Positions 34,427 to 42,622 of a DNA stretch of 64,000 nt are shown here, piece by piece. Every line of letters starts with the position of its first letter. Positions within the stretch are counted from its first letter, which is position 1. Below the pieces are notes generated by a model, which was not told where the DNA came from, did no database searches, and saw only the letters and a program-made list of their open reading frames with translations. Position numbers and translations under genes: made by a program. Source of the stretch: an uncultured Lachnospiraceae bacterium (GTDB lineage Bacteria; Bacillota; Clostridia; Lachnospirales; Anaerotignaceae); NCBI GenBank assembly GCA_944381395.1, contig CALWKY010000060.1, positions 24,921 to 88,920 of the forward strand, read 5' to 3'.

Positions 34427-36601
34427 TTATATTTCTTCTGCCAGCACAAAGTCAATGGTATTCATTTCCCGGTCTACTTTATCTACGACCACCTGCACCT
34501 TATCACCCAAAGAGAAGGTGCGGCCATGCTTTCTGCCATAAACCTGCTGTTTTCTCTCATCAAAGACATAATAGTCGTCTGCCATATGCGCCAAAGAAAC
34601 CATACCTTCCACGGTATTAGGCAGTTCCACATATACACCCCAGTTGGTAACACCACTGATAATGCCCTCAAACTGCTCTCCAATATGACCTTCCATATAT
34701 TCTACTTTCTTCATTTCATCCGTATCCCGTTCCGCGCTTTCTGCGGTTCGTTCCCGAATGGAGCAGTGCTGTGCCCGCTCCGGCATGTCCCGGCGCAGTT
34801 TCTGCTCTTTCTTGCCTGCCAGCTGACCATGGAGTATCATTTTAATGATCCGGTGAATCTGTAGGTCAGGATACCGGCGGATGGGGGAAGTAAAGTGGCA
34901 GTAATATTTCGCCGCCAGACCAAAGTGTCCCAGATTTTCCGCGGAATATCTTGCCTGCATCATGCTGCGCAAAACCACACGGGTAATGATACGTTCCTCG
35001 TCCGTGCCTTCCACCTGCACCAGTAAGCGCTGCAGTTCTTTGGGACGGATCGTGCCATCTTTTTTACGGACATAGTAGTGCATACCGCTGAGGAAATCTT
35101 CTAATTTTTCCAGTTTTTCCTCATCCGGCTCTTCATGGGTACGGTACATAAAAGGAACTTCCTGCCAGAAAAAGTGTTCAGCTACCGTTTCATTGCATAC
35201 CAGCATAAATTCTTCAATGAGGTTAGTGGCAATATTACGTTCATAAGGCTTAATATCGATGGGTTTTCCTTGTTCATCTAAAATAATCTTAGATTCCGGC
35301 AAATCAAAGTTTACGGAGCCGCGTTTTTTGCGTTTCTCGCCCAGAATCTGACGCAGTTCATTCATGTTCTCCAGCATCTGGACAATGGGAGCGTACTGCT
35401 GTAAAAGGGATTCTGTTTTATCTTCTAAAATTTCCCGTACTGTATCATAAGTCATACGGAAATCGGAATAAATCACACTTTCTGTTATGGTGTGGTTTAC
35501 CACCTTTCCTTTTTCATCTATCTCCATAATACAGCTGAGGGCAAGACGATCCTCATGAGGATTTAAAGAACAAATACCGTTGCTGAGTTTATGAGGCAGC
35601 ATGGGAATCACCCGGTCTACCAGATAAACAGAAGTCCCTCTATCATAAGCCTCTTCATCCAAAAGAGTACCTTCCCGCACATAATGGGATACATCCGCAA
35701 TATGAACTCCCAATTCATAATGCCCGTTTTCCAGCATCCGTAAAGAAACCGCATCATCTAAATCTTTAGAATCTGCACCGTCTATGGTAATGGTCAATAC
35801 ATTCCGCAGATCCATTCTGTCTTTCTTTTCTTCTTCCAATACTGCATCGGGTATTTTTTCAATTTCTTTATAAATATCCTCACTGAATTCCACAGGCAAT
35901 TCATATCTGCGGATAACAGATAAAATATCCACACCAGGGTCATTGACATGACCTAAAATTTCTGTCACTTTTCCCTCCGGATTTCTGGTACCGTCACCAA
36001 AATCCGTAATCTCTACTACAACTTTATGTCCCGTGACAGCACCCATAGACGCGCCGTGAGGAATATAAATATCCCTTCCTAATTTTTTATCATCGCTGGA
36101 GACAAATCCAAAATTTTTTACACTTTCATAAACACCTACCGCGCGGGTGCTGCCTCGCTGCAATACCCGGATGATAACACCTTCCGCCCGTTTTTCCCCG
36201 TTGCTTTTTTTCAATACTTTATAAAGCACTTTGTCTTTATTGAGCGCGCCTTTCGTCTCATCCGCGGAAATAAAAACATCCTCTGCATCCGCCGCATCTG
36301 GCACCACAAAACCAAACCCCTTGGCATGTCCCAGAAAAGTGCCTATACCCATACCGGCGCTTTTCAGGCTCATAATTTTGCCCCGTTTGGATGCCACAAT
36401 ACGGCCTTCCGCTTCTGCTTCATCCAATAATTCATAGAATAAAGTCGTTTCCTTTGCCGGTATTTTGCATAACAGCGCCATTTCTTTGCGTTTCACTGGC
36501 ACATATGCTTCGCTTTCTATCAATGCAATGATTCGTTCCTTTTTTTCTTCTCTTTCTTGTTTTTCCTTTTCTAATCCTATCTCTTTTTCAACTTCATGCA
36601 T
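34427..36601 (-). CDS. rnr: Ribonuclease R
   Basis: A 724-residue RNase II-family 3'-5' exoribonuclease that degrades structured RNA. An N-terminal helical/winged region precedes cold-shock-like domains (GTFLGHAKGFGFVV, YESVKNFGFVSSDD). The RNB catalytic domain has TIDGADSKDLDDAVS near residue 266 with the metal-binding aspartates. A C-terminal S1 domain (GEQFEGIISGVTNWGVYVELPNTVEGMV) ends the protein. The start follows aaggaggg. It lies downstream of secG, a widespread Firmicute arrangement; smpB, the usual next gene, is replaced by the MATE gene. Confidence 0.97.
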   Translation of the reverse strand: MHEVEKEIGLEKEKQEREEKKERIIALIESEAYVPVKRKEMALLCKIPAKETTLFYELLDEAEAEGRIVASKRGKIMSLKSAGMGIGTFLGHAKGFGFVVPDAADAEDVFISADETKGALNKDKVLYKVLKKSNGEKRAEGVIIRVLQRGSTRAVGVYESVKNFGFVSSDDKKLGRDIYIPHGASMGAVTGHKVVVEITDFGDGTRNPEGKVTEILGHVNDPGVDILSVIRRYELPVEFSEDIYKEIEKIPDAVLEEEKKDRMDLRNVLTITIDGADSKDLDDAVSLRMLENGHYELGVHIADVSHYVREGTLLDEEAYDRGTSVYLVDRVIPMLPHKLSNGICSLNPHEDRLALSCIMEIDEKGKVVNHTITESVIYSDFRMTYDTVREILEDKTESLLQQYAPIVQMLENMNELRQILGEKRKKRGSVNFDLPESKIILDEQGKPIDIKPYERNIATNLIEEFMLVCNETVAEHFFWQEVPFMYRTHEEPDEEKLEKLEDFLSGMHYYVRKKDGTIRPKELQRLLVQVEGTDEERIITRVVLRSMMQARYSAENLGHFGLAAKYYCHFTSPIRRYPDLQIHRIIKMILHGQLAGKKEQKLRRDMPERAQHCSIRERTAESAERDTDEMKKVEYMEGHIGEQFEGIISGVTNWGVYVELPNTVEGMVSLAHMADDYYVFDERKQQVYGRKHGRTFSLGDKVQVVVDKVDREMNTIDFVLAEEI

Positions 36602-36671
36602 GGATTTTCCCTCCTTGCGTTTTGCTTATTATTGCAATCATTCCGTAAATATCCAGTAAAAAAGATCTGTG

Positions 36672-36703
36672 AAAAAAAGCACCCTGCGTTTTTGCAGAGT
36701 GCT
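36672..36703 (-). terminator. Terminator or attenuator after secG
   Basis: On the minus strand, stem AGCACTCTGC with GCAGGGTGCT (one mismatch) followed by TTTTTTT, between secG and rnr. Confidence 0.8.
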
Positions 36704-36715
36704 TTCAGATACGCT

Positions 36716-36961
36716 TTATCCAACCAAATTAATGATAAAAGCAAGAATCATAAATAATGCGCCACCGATTTTGGTATACTTTTCCAGCGCGCCTTCCATG
36801 GAATTTCCTTTATTCTTATTCCAGTAAGAATCACTGTTGGATGAGCTGCCGCCTACTGCGCCCAGTCCCGCAGAACGCTTAGACTGCATCAAAATAATCA
36901 CGCAAAGGATTAAACCAATTACCAAAACAGCTGCTGCTAATGCATAACCAATTGTAGACAT
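36716..36961 (-). CDS. secG: Preprotein translocase subunit SecG
   Basis: An 81-residue protein with two transmembrane helices (residues 5-25 and 62-80). Between them is the SecG signature ILMQSKRSAGLGAVGG plus a Gly/Ser/Asn-rich loop. It is the small subunit of the SecYEG channel. Located upstream of rnr, with a terminator between. The phage element begins on its upstream side. Confidence 0.95.
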   Translation of the reverse strand: MSTIGYALAAAVLVIGLILCVIILMQSKRSAGLGAVGGSSSNSDSYWNKNKGNSMEGALEKYTKIGGALFMILAFIINLVG

Positions 36962-37147
36962 AACCGAAAACCCTCCTATATTCTACTGCCCATATGGCAT
37001 ACGACTTCATCATTGATTTAAGTATTTTATCATAAAATATACGTTGACGCAACAGTTTTTTCGTAAGTTCTCAGGAAAATCATTGTTTTCTTTTGGTAAA
37101 TAAACCTTTATGGATGTAAATCATTCCCTATTTCTATTTCAGATATG

Positions 37148-37186
37148 CAAAACACAGGGCAGCCTAATATTTCGGTTCCCTGTGTC
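37148..37186 (-). terminator. Terminator of the phage structural operon
   Basis: On the minus strand, stem ACACAGGG with CCCTGTGT followed by TTTT, 18 bases after the last phage gene. Confidence 0.65.
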
Positions 37187-37203
37187 TATGATTTTATGAT
37201 TTT

Positions 37204-37755
37204 TTACAATACTTCTGTTTTTATATTGCCATAAGTCAGATTTCTTTGCCGTAATGCGCCATGGGTATAAGGTGTTAATCTACCATACGTGTTATAACGC
37301 AGTGTAACTTCCATTTGTATGTTTGCCGGTAGAATTTCCCGCAGCTTTTGCTTTAATTCCTTTTCTAACGCTTTGGCTTCCAGTTCCAGTATAAAGCTCG
37401 CCTGATAAGTTGATTCCTGGATCAGCATTGCAACCATTCCACTGCCGCAAGTTTCATCCAACCATTTTTGAACACTTTTTTTCGTATAAGGGCATCTGCT
37501 TTTAGAATAAAGGAATACCATTTCTCTTAGTTCCTCCGTATCTGTATCCACTTCTTCTAATGCCAGCATTTTCGCTCTTCTTTCCAAACCCCTTCTGGTT
37601 GCTGTTTCAATCCACTGGTCTCTGGTTAAATTTTCTTTTGCCTGTGCCTCTTCTTCTAAAATAGGATCTTCCAATTCCGCCAATTTTACAAAAGCATTCA
37701 GCATTTGAAGATTGTCCGGCAGGTGATTTTCATATCGTTCTTTGTTATCCGCCAT
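37204..37755 (-). CDS. Phage tail protein, YmfQ/XkdU-like (DUF2313)
   Basis: A 183-residue protein at the end of the structural operon, directly after baseplate J, as in PBSX (xkdT-xkdU). The N-terminus YENHLPDNLQMLNAFVKLAELEDPILEEE and the length match DUF2313 proteins, which bridge baseplate wedge and fibres. The C-terminal part (EVTLRYNTYGRLTPYTHGALRQRNLTYGNI) resembles DUF2479/fibre-attachment sequence rather than enzyme motifs. No tail fibre gene follows; a terminator does. Confidence 0.68.
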   Translation of the reverse strand: MADNKERYENHLPDNLQMLNAFVKLAELEDPILEEEAQAKENLTRDQWIETATRRGLERRAKMLALEEVDTDTEELREMVFLYSKSRCPYTKKSVQKWLDETCGSGMVAMLIQESTYQASFILELEAKALEKELKQKLREILPANIQMEVTLRYNTYGRLTPYTHGALRQRNLTYGNIKTEVL

Positions 37756-37757
37756 AG

Positions 37758-38819
37758 TTATACCGCCTCAATTCCTTCTACCACTGGAATTTCATCCGCT
37801 TCCAGTATGAGGTTGCCATCCTGTCCATTTAGCTGACACAGGCTTACATCTATCACACCATCTATATCCAGTACACGGCTTTCTACTTGGCTTTTGCGTA
37901 CCGTTAAATGATCGTTTTCCGCCCATGCTTTGCGCAGTTCCAGTAAATATGCTTCCAATACTTCCTGAACTTTGTCTTCTATGGAATCCACACCTTCGTC
38001 AGTGGTATAAGTAATTTTTAGCTGAATTCCCTTCTCCTGTACGCCTTCTACCGTTACTTTGTGTCCAATGGGTGCAATTCCCATTCCAGTGCCGCTTTCA
38101 TCCGGATCAATTTCATTTTGCAGTTCTTGTAAAACCATTTCTGTAGGACTTTTCCAGTCTCTTGCCTGAATTACTAACCGTACTGTTCCACCGCCATAGT
38201 AGACAGGATATACTTTCACACCACCTACATGTTCCAATGCACCAATACGCAATTTGTAATCTGCAATGTTTCCCCCGAATGCATCTGCCTGCAGGCTGTC
38301 CATGTAACGGCTGCGAAGGGTTTCGTCGTCTTCCTCATCGGCGCCCTCTTCCAGCAGTTCCACTAACTTTGCTACAGCCAACCCCTCCATATAAGTCAGT
38401 GGCAGTAAATTTCCTAAATAAGCATTGCCTGCTTCGCCTGCTGTTTCACACTCCAACTTACAGTTTCCGTCTGCCATCATTTCTGTTAAAACATAGGTAT
38501 TTTCTTCCAACGCAAATCTACTTCCCACTTCTGCCGCGAAACCTTGTCCATCTTCTTTTTCCAATTTCCCCAAGAAAACAGCTTTTGTCGCTTCTTTTCG
38601 ATGAATGCCCCGTTCCGCACATCTTCTGGTCAGATCAATGCCCGTAGCAGTATCTGCATAGGTCCGATCCTCTAAAAAGCTGAGATCTGCGTAAAAAGCT
38701 GCTGTTTCTGCCGCATTTGGTGCCAACGCATCATAGATCAGACTGCCCTGCCGCTTATCTCTTTTGTCAGAAATCTGCGCCAATTTTTGTTCCATCAGTT
38801 CTTCATAACTTTCATACAA
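37758..38819 (-). CDS. Baseplate J family protein (XkdT-like)
   Basis: A 353-residue baseplate wedge protein. DRTYADTATGIDLTRRCAERGIHRKEATKA near residue 52, YLGNLLPLTYMEGLAVAKLVELLEEGADEEDDETLRSRYMDSLQADAFGGNIADYK (spread over about 130-188) and the ILEADEIPVVEGIEAV end are typical of baseplate J/gp47 family members. It overlaps the preceding XkdS-like gene by eight bases. Confidence 0.88.
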   Translation of the reverse strand: MYESYEELMEQKLAQISDKRDKRQGSLIYDALAPNAAETAAFYADLSFLEDRTYADTATGIDLTRRCAERGIHRKEATKAVFLGKLEKEDGQGFAAEVGSRFALEENTYVLTEMMADGNCKLECETAGEAGNAYLGNLLPLTYMEGLAVAKLVELLEEGADEEDDETLRSRYMDSLQADAFGGNIADYKLRIGALEHVGGVKVYPVYYGGGTVRLVIQARDWKSPTEMVLQELQNEIDPDESGTGMGIAPIGHKVTVEGVQEKGIQLKITYTTDEGVDSIEDKVQEVLEAYLLELRKAWAENDHLTVRKSQVESRVLDIDGVIDVSLCQLNGQDGNLILEADEIPVVEGIEAV

Positions 38820-39228
38820 TTCCTTCCACCGTCCTTTCTATAGATAACACACCGTAAATGCTTTCCACATGGCAGCTTAAAATAAGGTTGTTTTTTTCTG
38901 TCTGCACCGTCATATCAGATACTGCCTTGACACGCTCATCCGCCAGTAAAGCCTCTTCTAATCGTATCTGTAACTTAGGAATAACCTCATCCTTATTTTT
39001 TCCTAATAGATCAGCGGTTTCCAAACCATATGCCCCGTCATAAATATCATATCGATATTTTTCCGTAGAAATTCTTTTCTCCAGCGCCTGTTTTAAAGCA
39101 TCAAGACCTTCTGCCTGCCCGCATACTTCTTGTTTTTCCCAGAAAATGCGGTATGTTAAAGAAGGCATCTGCTGTCCTTCAATGGCAGCGTAAAGACTTT
39201 CCAAACCATTTTCATTTTTTGGTACCAC
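38812..39228 (-). CDS. Phage baseplate protein, XkdS-like (DUF2634)
   Basis: A 138-residue protein with TYRIFWEKQEVCGQAEGLDALKQALEKRISTEKYRYDIYDGAYGLETADLLGK, characteristic of DUF2634/XkdS (gp25-like wedge partner). I choose GTG 39228 as start, with aggaaaggcggg eight bases upstream. The frame continues upstream into the previous gene without a site. It lies between the DUF2577 gene and baseplate J, the PBSX order. Confidence 0.78.
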   Translation of the reverse strand: MVPKNENGLESLYAAIEGQQMPSLTYRIFWEKQEVCGQAEGLDALKQALEKRISTEKYRYDIYDGAYGLETADLLGKNKDEVIPKLQIRLEEALLADERVKAVSDMTVQTEKNNLILSCHVESIYGVLSIERTVEGIV

Positions 39229-39248
39229 CTGCTTTTTCCCGCCTTTCC

Positions 39249-39572
39249 TTACATATTTTCTATTCTGTCCAATATAAAGTAATGCTGCGCGCCGCATCCT
39301 GAAAGCATTAAAACTTTTTCTCCTACTATTAACCCGTTTTCTACTGTTGCTTCATAAGCGCCACTTTCTCCGTGAAAGGTCATATTTCCTTTTTGGCTGC
39401 GTGAACATACATTTCTCGTTAACATTAAAAAGCACGTGTCCAGTTCCAATCCACTGTCTGTCCGTACTTTTAATGGTGTGCTTTGTATCACTTCTCCCAT
39501 AGTGACTTGCACACTGCCCTCAGCCGCCATAGTATCTGCAGCCAATTCCTTAATTACTTCAGCAAGATCCAT
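39249..39572 (-). CDS. Phage protein XkdR-like (DUF2577)
   Basis: A 107-residue protein (MDLAEVIKELAADTMAA ... GEVIQSTPLKVRTDSGLELDTCFLMLTRNV ... GEKVLMLSGCGAQHYFILDRIE). Length, content and position match DUF2577/XkdR, an OB-like tail-tip component. It is three bases from the end of the preceding gene. Confidence 0.78.
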   Translation of the reverse strand: MDLAEVIKELAADTMAAEGSVQVTMGEVIQSTPLKVRTDSGLELDTCFLMLTRNVCSRSQKGNMTFHGESGAYEATVENGLIVGEKVLMLSGCGAQHYFILDRIENM

Positions 39573-39575
39573 ATC

Positions 39576-40301
39576 TTACCTCCTTCTGCCATAAGCACGC
39601 TTCTGCCTGGATTCCCATAGCTTTTGGGTAAGCCGTTCCATAATCCTGTCTACGTCTGCATTTTCTCTTACTTGACCAATGTCGATTTGGATTTGTTGAC
39701 CACCCGCTCCCTCTTGTAATCCGGCGAAACCCGCTTGTATGACCGCTTCCAAATACCGCTTGGTTCCGTCCTCTGTTTGTACCAAAGGTTGGCGAGCGGG
39801 CTTACCGGCTTTTTCTGTAAAAATACTTTCTGACGTTTGACTTTTCCGTCCTAAAGTTGCCGTTTTACCATCTTCAAAGAATAACTCTGGTGCCGCCATA
39901 TACCCTTCCTTTGATAAAACATCTCTTTGTTTTTTATGTTTCGGTTCCGTTGCAGTCGTCAAAAAAGCAATCTCATCATCCGTTTTTTTCTCTGAGTTGA
40001 AAACCATGTTTATTTTTTCGTCGGTTCCATTCCGGTTTTGCGAAAAAAGAAATTTATCTTCTGTTTGGTCTGGGTAAAAAAGAGGCATCACAGTTTCCTT
40101 CTGCCGGAAAAATATTTCCGGTGTCTTTTTATCTTCCTGTTTTATATTGTTAAGTGGATCATTCATCCAAAAGTTTCCCAAGTCCCCCATTTGTTCCAGA
40201 ATGGTTTCCCGTTTTTCCTCCTGTTTTTCCATATCACGAAAAAGACTGCTTTCTTCCCATATTTCTTCCATAAACAGATCCATTTGCTCTTTTTGCCTCA
40301 T
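39576..40301 (-). CDS. Short protein at the tape-measure position
   Basis: A 241-residue polar protein. Its start overlaps the stop of the chaperone frameshift extension by four bases (ATGA), exactly where the tape measure normally sits. The first about 160 residues are charged and repeat-poor with no hydrophobic segments. The C-terminus (IQIDIGQVRENADVDRIMERLTQKLWESRQKRAYG) resembles tape-measure C-terminal tails (VREEADVDKIAxxL). Typical contractile-phage tape measures exceed 700 residues and have membrane-like helices, absent here. I infer a drastically shortened tape measure; alternatively an unrelated assembly protein. Confidence 0.55.
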   Translation of the reverse strand: MRQKEQMDLFMEEIWEESSLFRDMEKQEEKRETILEQMGDLGNFWMNDPLNNIKQEDKKTPEIFFRQKETVMPLFYPDQTEDKFLFSQNRNGTDEKINMVFNSEKKTDDEIAFLTTATEPKHKKQRDVLSKEGYMAAPELFFEDGKTATLGRKSQTSESIFTEKAGKPARQPLVQTEDGTKRYLEAVIQAGFAGLQEGAGGQQIQIDIGQVRENADVDRIMERLTQKLWESRQKRAYGRRR

Positions 40302-40462
40302 GTTTTTCTGTTCCCTTCCATTTGTTCCAGATGTCTGTCTATTGCCGCACAGATAAACATCTTTTCCCCGTCACTCATTTCCGCCCATTCCTTTGGACGT
40401 ATCCGTAATTGCAGGAGGGCATAGCACGCATAGTCTGCTTCGTCTATGCCCTCCTCAATTAG
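40298..40462 (-). CDS. -1 frameshift extension of the tail-assembly chaperone (GT-like part)
   Basis: A 54-codon stretch in the -1 frame relative to the chaperone gene, open from the slippery site at 40462-40468 to TGA at 40298-40300. The peptide (DEADYACYALLQLRIRPKEWAEMSDGEKMFICAAIDRHLEQME) matches the downstream frames of tail-assembly chaperones, which share RxxPxEWxxMxxxEKxFIxAAI. It has no start codon or ribosome binding site of its own. It would be made only as a fusion of about 174 residues with the upstream gene, as lambda gpGT is. Confidence 0.78.
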   Translation of the reverse strand, partial: LIEEGIDEADYACYALLQLRIRPKEWAEMSDGEKMFICAAIDRHLEQMEGNRKT

Positions 40463-40468
40463 TTTTTT
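40413..40468 (-). promoter_or_regulatory. Programmed -1 ribosomal frameshift signal
   Basis: On the minus strand: slippery heptamer A AAA AAC (40468-40462) in the zero frame (Ala-Lys-Asn), followed at once by the stop TAA (40461-40459). A 6-base spacer leads into a perfect 12-bp hairpin AGGAGGGCATAG/CTATGCCCTCCT (arms 40455-40444 and 40424-40413). All three parts of a canonical -1 frameshift site are present, and the downstream frame is coding. Confidence 0.85.
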
Positions 40469-40821
40469 GCCGTTATATAAAGCGCTTCTTTCCGTTTTTC
40501 AAACCCGTTGAGCGCCTTCACCTGTTCTAATAACCGTAAATACTCTCCCGCATATAACATTTTTTTGACCAGATCTGTTCCATTTTTCGCTCCATAACTT
40601 TCCTGAAGCGCCGGATCTTCCAAATTGGGATATTGTACACAAGCCACAATGAAAGCACTCCAATGATCTTCCTCTTTTTTAATCTCTCTCCACCGTTTAG
40701 CGCTGATTGGGCGAATTTTCCATAATATTTCTTTTCCGTTCTCTTGAAATCTGCTGCTTACCCGAATTTCTTTTGCTTCGCCCAATAATTCCGTTCCACT
40801 GATCAGTTCATAAAAATCCAC
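40459..40821 (-). CDS. Phage tail-assembly chaperone (XkdN/G-like)
   Basis: A 120-residue protein (MDFYELISGTELLGEAKEIRVSSRF ... WKIRPISAKRWREIKKEEDHWSAFIVACVQYPNLEDPALQESYGAKNGTDLVKKMLYAGEYLRLLEQVKALNGF). The pattern of a beta-strand start, then PNLxDxxLxxxYG, then a helix LYAGEYxxLxxxVxxLNG is that of XkdN-like chaperones. A frameshift at its last codons produces the longer form. It lies four bases after the hub gene. Chaperone G and GT coat the tape measure before tube assembly. Confidence 0.82.
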   Translation of the reverse strand: MDFYELISGTELLGEAKEIRVSSRFQENGKEILWKIRPISAKRWREIKKEEDHWSAFIVACVQYPNLEDPALQESYGAKNGTDLVKKMLYAGEYLRLLEQVKALNGFEKRKEALYITAKN

Positions 40822-40824
40822 TGT

Positions 40825-41796
40825 TTAAGCCTCCACTTCCACTGTTACCTGCATACGAATTTCACCATTCCGGTAAATTCTTTTTGCCTTCTGCACTAAG
40901 CAGACTTCCTGCAAACTGATATCTCCCAAATCCTGTATTTCGATATATAAACTTTCTCCAGGCCATACCATTTCTTCCCCATTGAGATTTTCTACGGTCA
41001 AAGTTCGGTTTACACGGCATTTTTCTGCTAAAATGCCTTCTGCCATTTCCTTTAGCTGGCTTTCATTTAAGCTGCGGTCCACCTGAGAAAAATATTCCAG
41101 CCTGCCCCATTTTTCCACTGCCCCAGACCGTTCTGTCTTGTAAACACTGCCCGGTTGCTTCTGTGTGCCTGTTTGCTTGAGAAAAACTGCATTATATGTA
41201 TCTTTGCTGATGTCCGTCTGATAATCGTATCCGCTGATGGTGCCATCACAGCGCAATCCTTTTTGCGTCTTTAAAGATTCTTCTGTTTGAAAACATAACT
41301 TTCCGCCCCGGTCAAAAAGAAATAACCTTTTTCCATTTCCCGTTTCACTGAGTGCCATCGCATTGCAAATAATATCCAATAAACTTTGGCTTTCTTCTAT
41401 ACGCTGTGGAATGATCCACCCACTGTCATCCACCGTTCCCAATTCCATGCCAAAATCCGTACCAATCATGCGAACAATATCCGATGCTGTTTTGTTGCTG
41501 TACGCATAGTCCGCTCTGTTCTGAATCAAATAATAAATCTGATCGTAAGCCGTTACTGTAATAATCTGCTCCTGGGTTCGTTTTTTTTGCATGACCCACC
41601 CCACAAACAGACAAGTCTCACCTTCATATAGTTCCACGCGATTGCCTTCTTGAAAATCAATCACACCGTCTCGAATGACAGAAAACACCAACTGTCCCGC
41701 GCAATTGACCTCTTCTGTCAAAATTGCTTCTCCCTCTAATAAACCTGTCACATCATACACATTGCTTCCGTTTTCAATTAAAATGCGAATTGCCAT
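40825..41796 (-). CDS. Phage tail hub protein, XkdQ-like
   Basis: A 323-residue protein of the XkdQ/YqbQ group, a gp27/late-control-D-like hub at the tip of the tail tube. Features: DVTGLLEGEAILTEEVNCAGQLVFSV near the start, NRVELYEGETCLFVGWVMQKKR (domain I), ADYAYSNKTASDIVRMIGTDFGMELG, and a C-terminal strand set ending RNGEIRMQVTVEVEA. It is preceded by a 137-base gap after the LysM gene and followed at four bases by the chaperone. Confidence 0.82.
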   Translation of the reverse strand: MAIRILIENGSNVYDVTGLLEGEAILTEEVNCAGQLVFSVIRDGVIDFQEGNRVELYEGETCLFVGWVMQKKRTQEQIITVTAYDQIYYLIQNRADYAYSNKTASDIVRMIGTDFGMELGTVDDSGWIIPQRIEESQSLLDIICNAMALSETGNGKRLFLFDRGGKLCFQTEESLKTQKGLRCDGTISGYDYQTDISKDTYNAVFLKQTGTQKQPGSVYKTERSGAVEKWGRLEYFSQVDRSLNESQLKEMAEGILAEKCRVNRTLTVENLNGEEMVWPGESLYIEIQDLGDISLQEVCLVQKAKRIYRNGEIRMQVTVEVEA

Positions 41797-41933
41797 TTTC
41801 CTCCCCCTTCACCTCGCTTTCTCAGTGCGTTTTTCCTTATTTCTTTCGATGATCCATATTGCTCTTTTCTTTCAGAATATTTCCCTCTTGTTATTTCCGT
41901 CAGCTTTGATACAAAATCATCTTGCGTTTTCTT
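41797..41933 (-). other. Gap after the LysM stop that stays open in the LysM frame
   Basis: A 137-base gap inside an otherwise tightly packed operon. Beyond the TAA of the LysM gene, the same frame stays open for 46 codons of polar sequence (KKTQDDFVSKLTEITRGK...). It has no ATG, GTG or TTG start, so it is not a separate gene. The ribosome binding site of the hub gene (gggggagg) is at its end. Confidence 0.5.
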
Positions 41934-42605
41934 TTAGTCTTCCCAGATCAGCACTTGGCCTGCATAGATCAGATCTGGATTAGAGATTCCATTTGCCTTG
42001 GCAATTTCTTGATACCTGCTGCCATCCCCCAGCATTTCTTTGGCAATCTTCCAGAGTGTATCTCCTTTTTTCACAGTGTACGTATTTTTAATTTTTGCAG
42101 CGGTCTGTACTGTCGTTTCTCTTAAAACCGTACTTCCACTTGCTGATTGTGTGGCATGGTAAAGGATGCTGCCAATGCTGCGATATTCTTTCAGCCGCAC
42201 CATAACATGGACATCACCTTCTTCACCGCCTTTTTCCGTCGCCGTAAATCCTTCCACACTCACCTGAAAATGGTCATCAAATAGCCTGGTTCCGTCTGCC
42301 AATTCTCTGCAAATTATCAATGTTGCAGGTTCCTTGCTTTCTTGAAACTGTCTCAGCATCCCTAAATAATAATCCGGCTCATAAAATGGCTCTTTTCTGC
42401 CATAAGAAACATAACTGCGCTTTTTGCCTGGAAAAACTGCCTCAAAGCTAATGTCCCGCAAGCCAATTTCCTTTAGCAGATTCACCTGTCCTAAATTCAC
42501 CAGTTCTACTACTTTGTTGCCGCATCCTGTCTGAATGGTCAGTTCTGCCGGAGCCAGAGGAAATAGAATCTGGTTATCGCCCTGCTGTAAATAAATGCGA
42601 TACAT
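41934..42605 (-). CDS. Phage tail LysM protein, XkdP-like
   Basis: A 223-residue protein with an N-terminal XkdP domain (MYRIYLQQGDNQILFPLAPAELTIQTGCGNKVVELVNLGQVNLLKEIGLRDISFEAVFPG). A C-terminal LysM motif (YTVKKGDTLWKIAKEMLGDGSRYQEIAKANGISNPDLIYAGQVLIW, residues 175-220) should bind peptidoglycan at the tail tip. The sequence NPDLIYAGQVL closely resembles that of the chromosomal LysM protein at 52134, though this is a common LysM ending. It ends at a TAA beyond which the frame stays open for 46 further codons. Confidence 0.88.
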   Translation of the reverse strand: MYRIYLQQGDNQILFPLAPAELTIQTGCGNKVVELVNLGQVNLLKEIGLRDISFEAVFPGKKRSYVSYGRKEPFYEPDYYLGMLRQFQESKEPATLIICRELADGTRLFDDHFQVSVEGFTATEKGGEEGDVHVMVRLKEYRSIGSILYHATQSASGSTVLRETTVQTAAKIKNTYTVKKGDTLWKIAKEMLGDGSRYQEIAKANGISNPDLIYAGQVLIWED

Positions 42606-42622
42606 CTATCCGCCCCTCTTCC

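Noticed and set aside
36962..37203. Search for a phage attachment site between secG and the phage operon
   Set aside because: I could not find a convincing repeat shared with the right edge (51290-51660), and there is no tRNA gene or integrase to support one.
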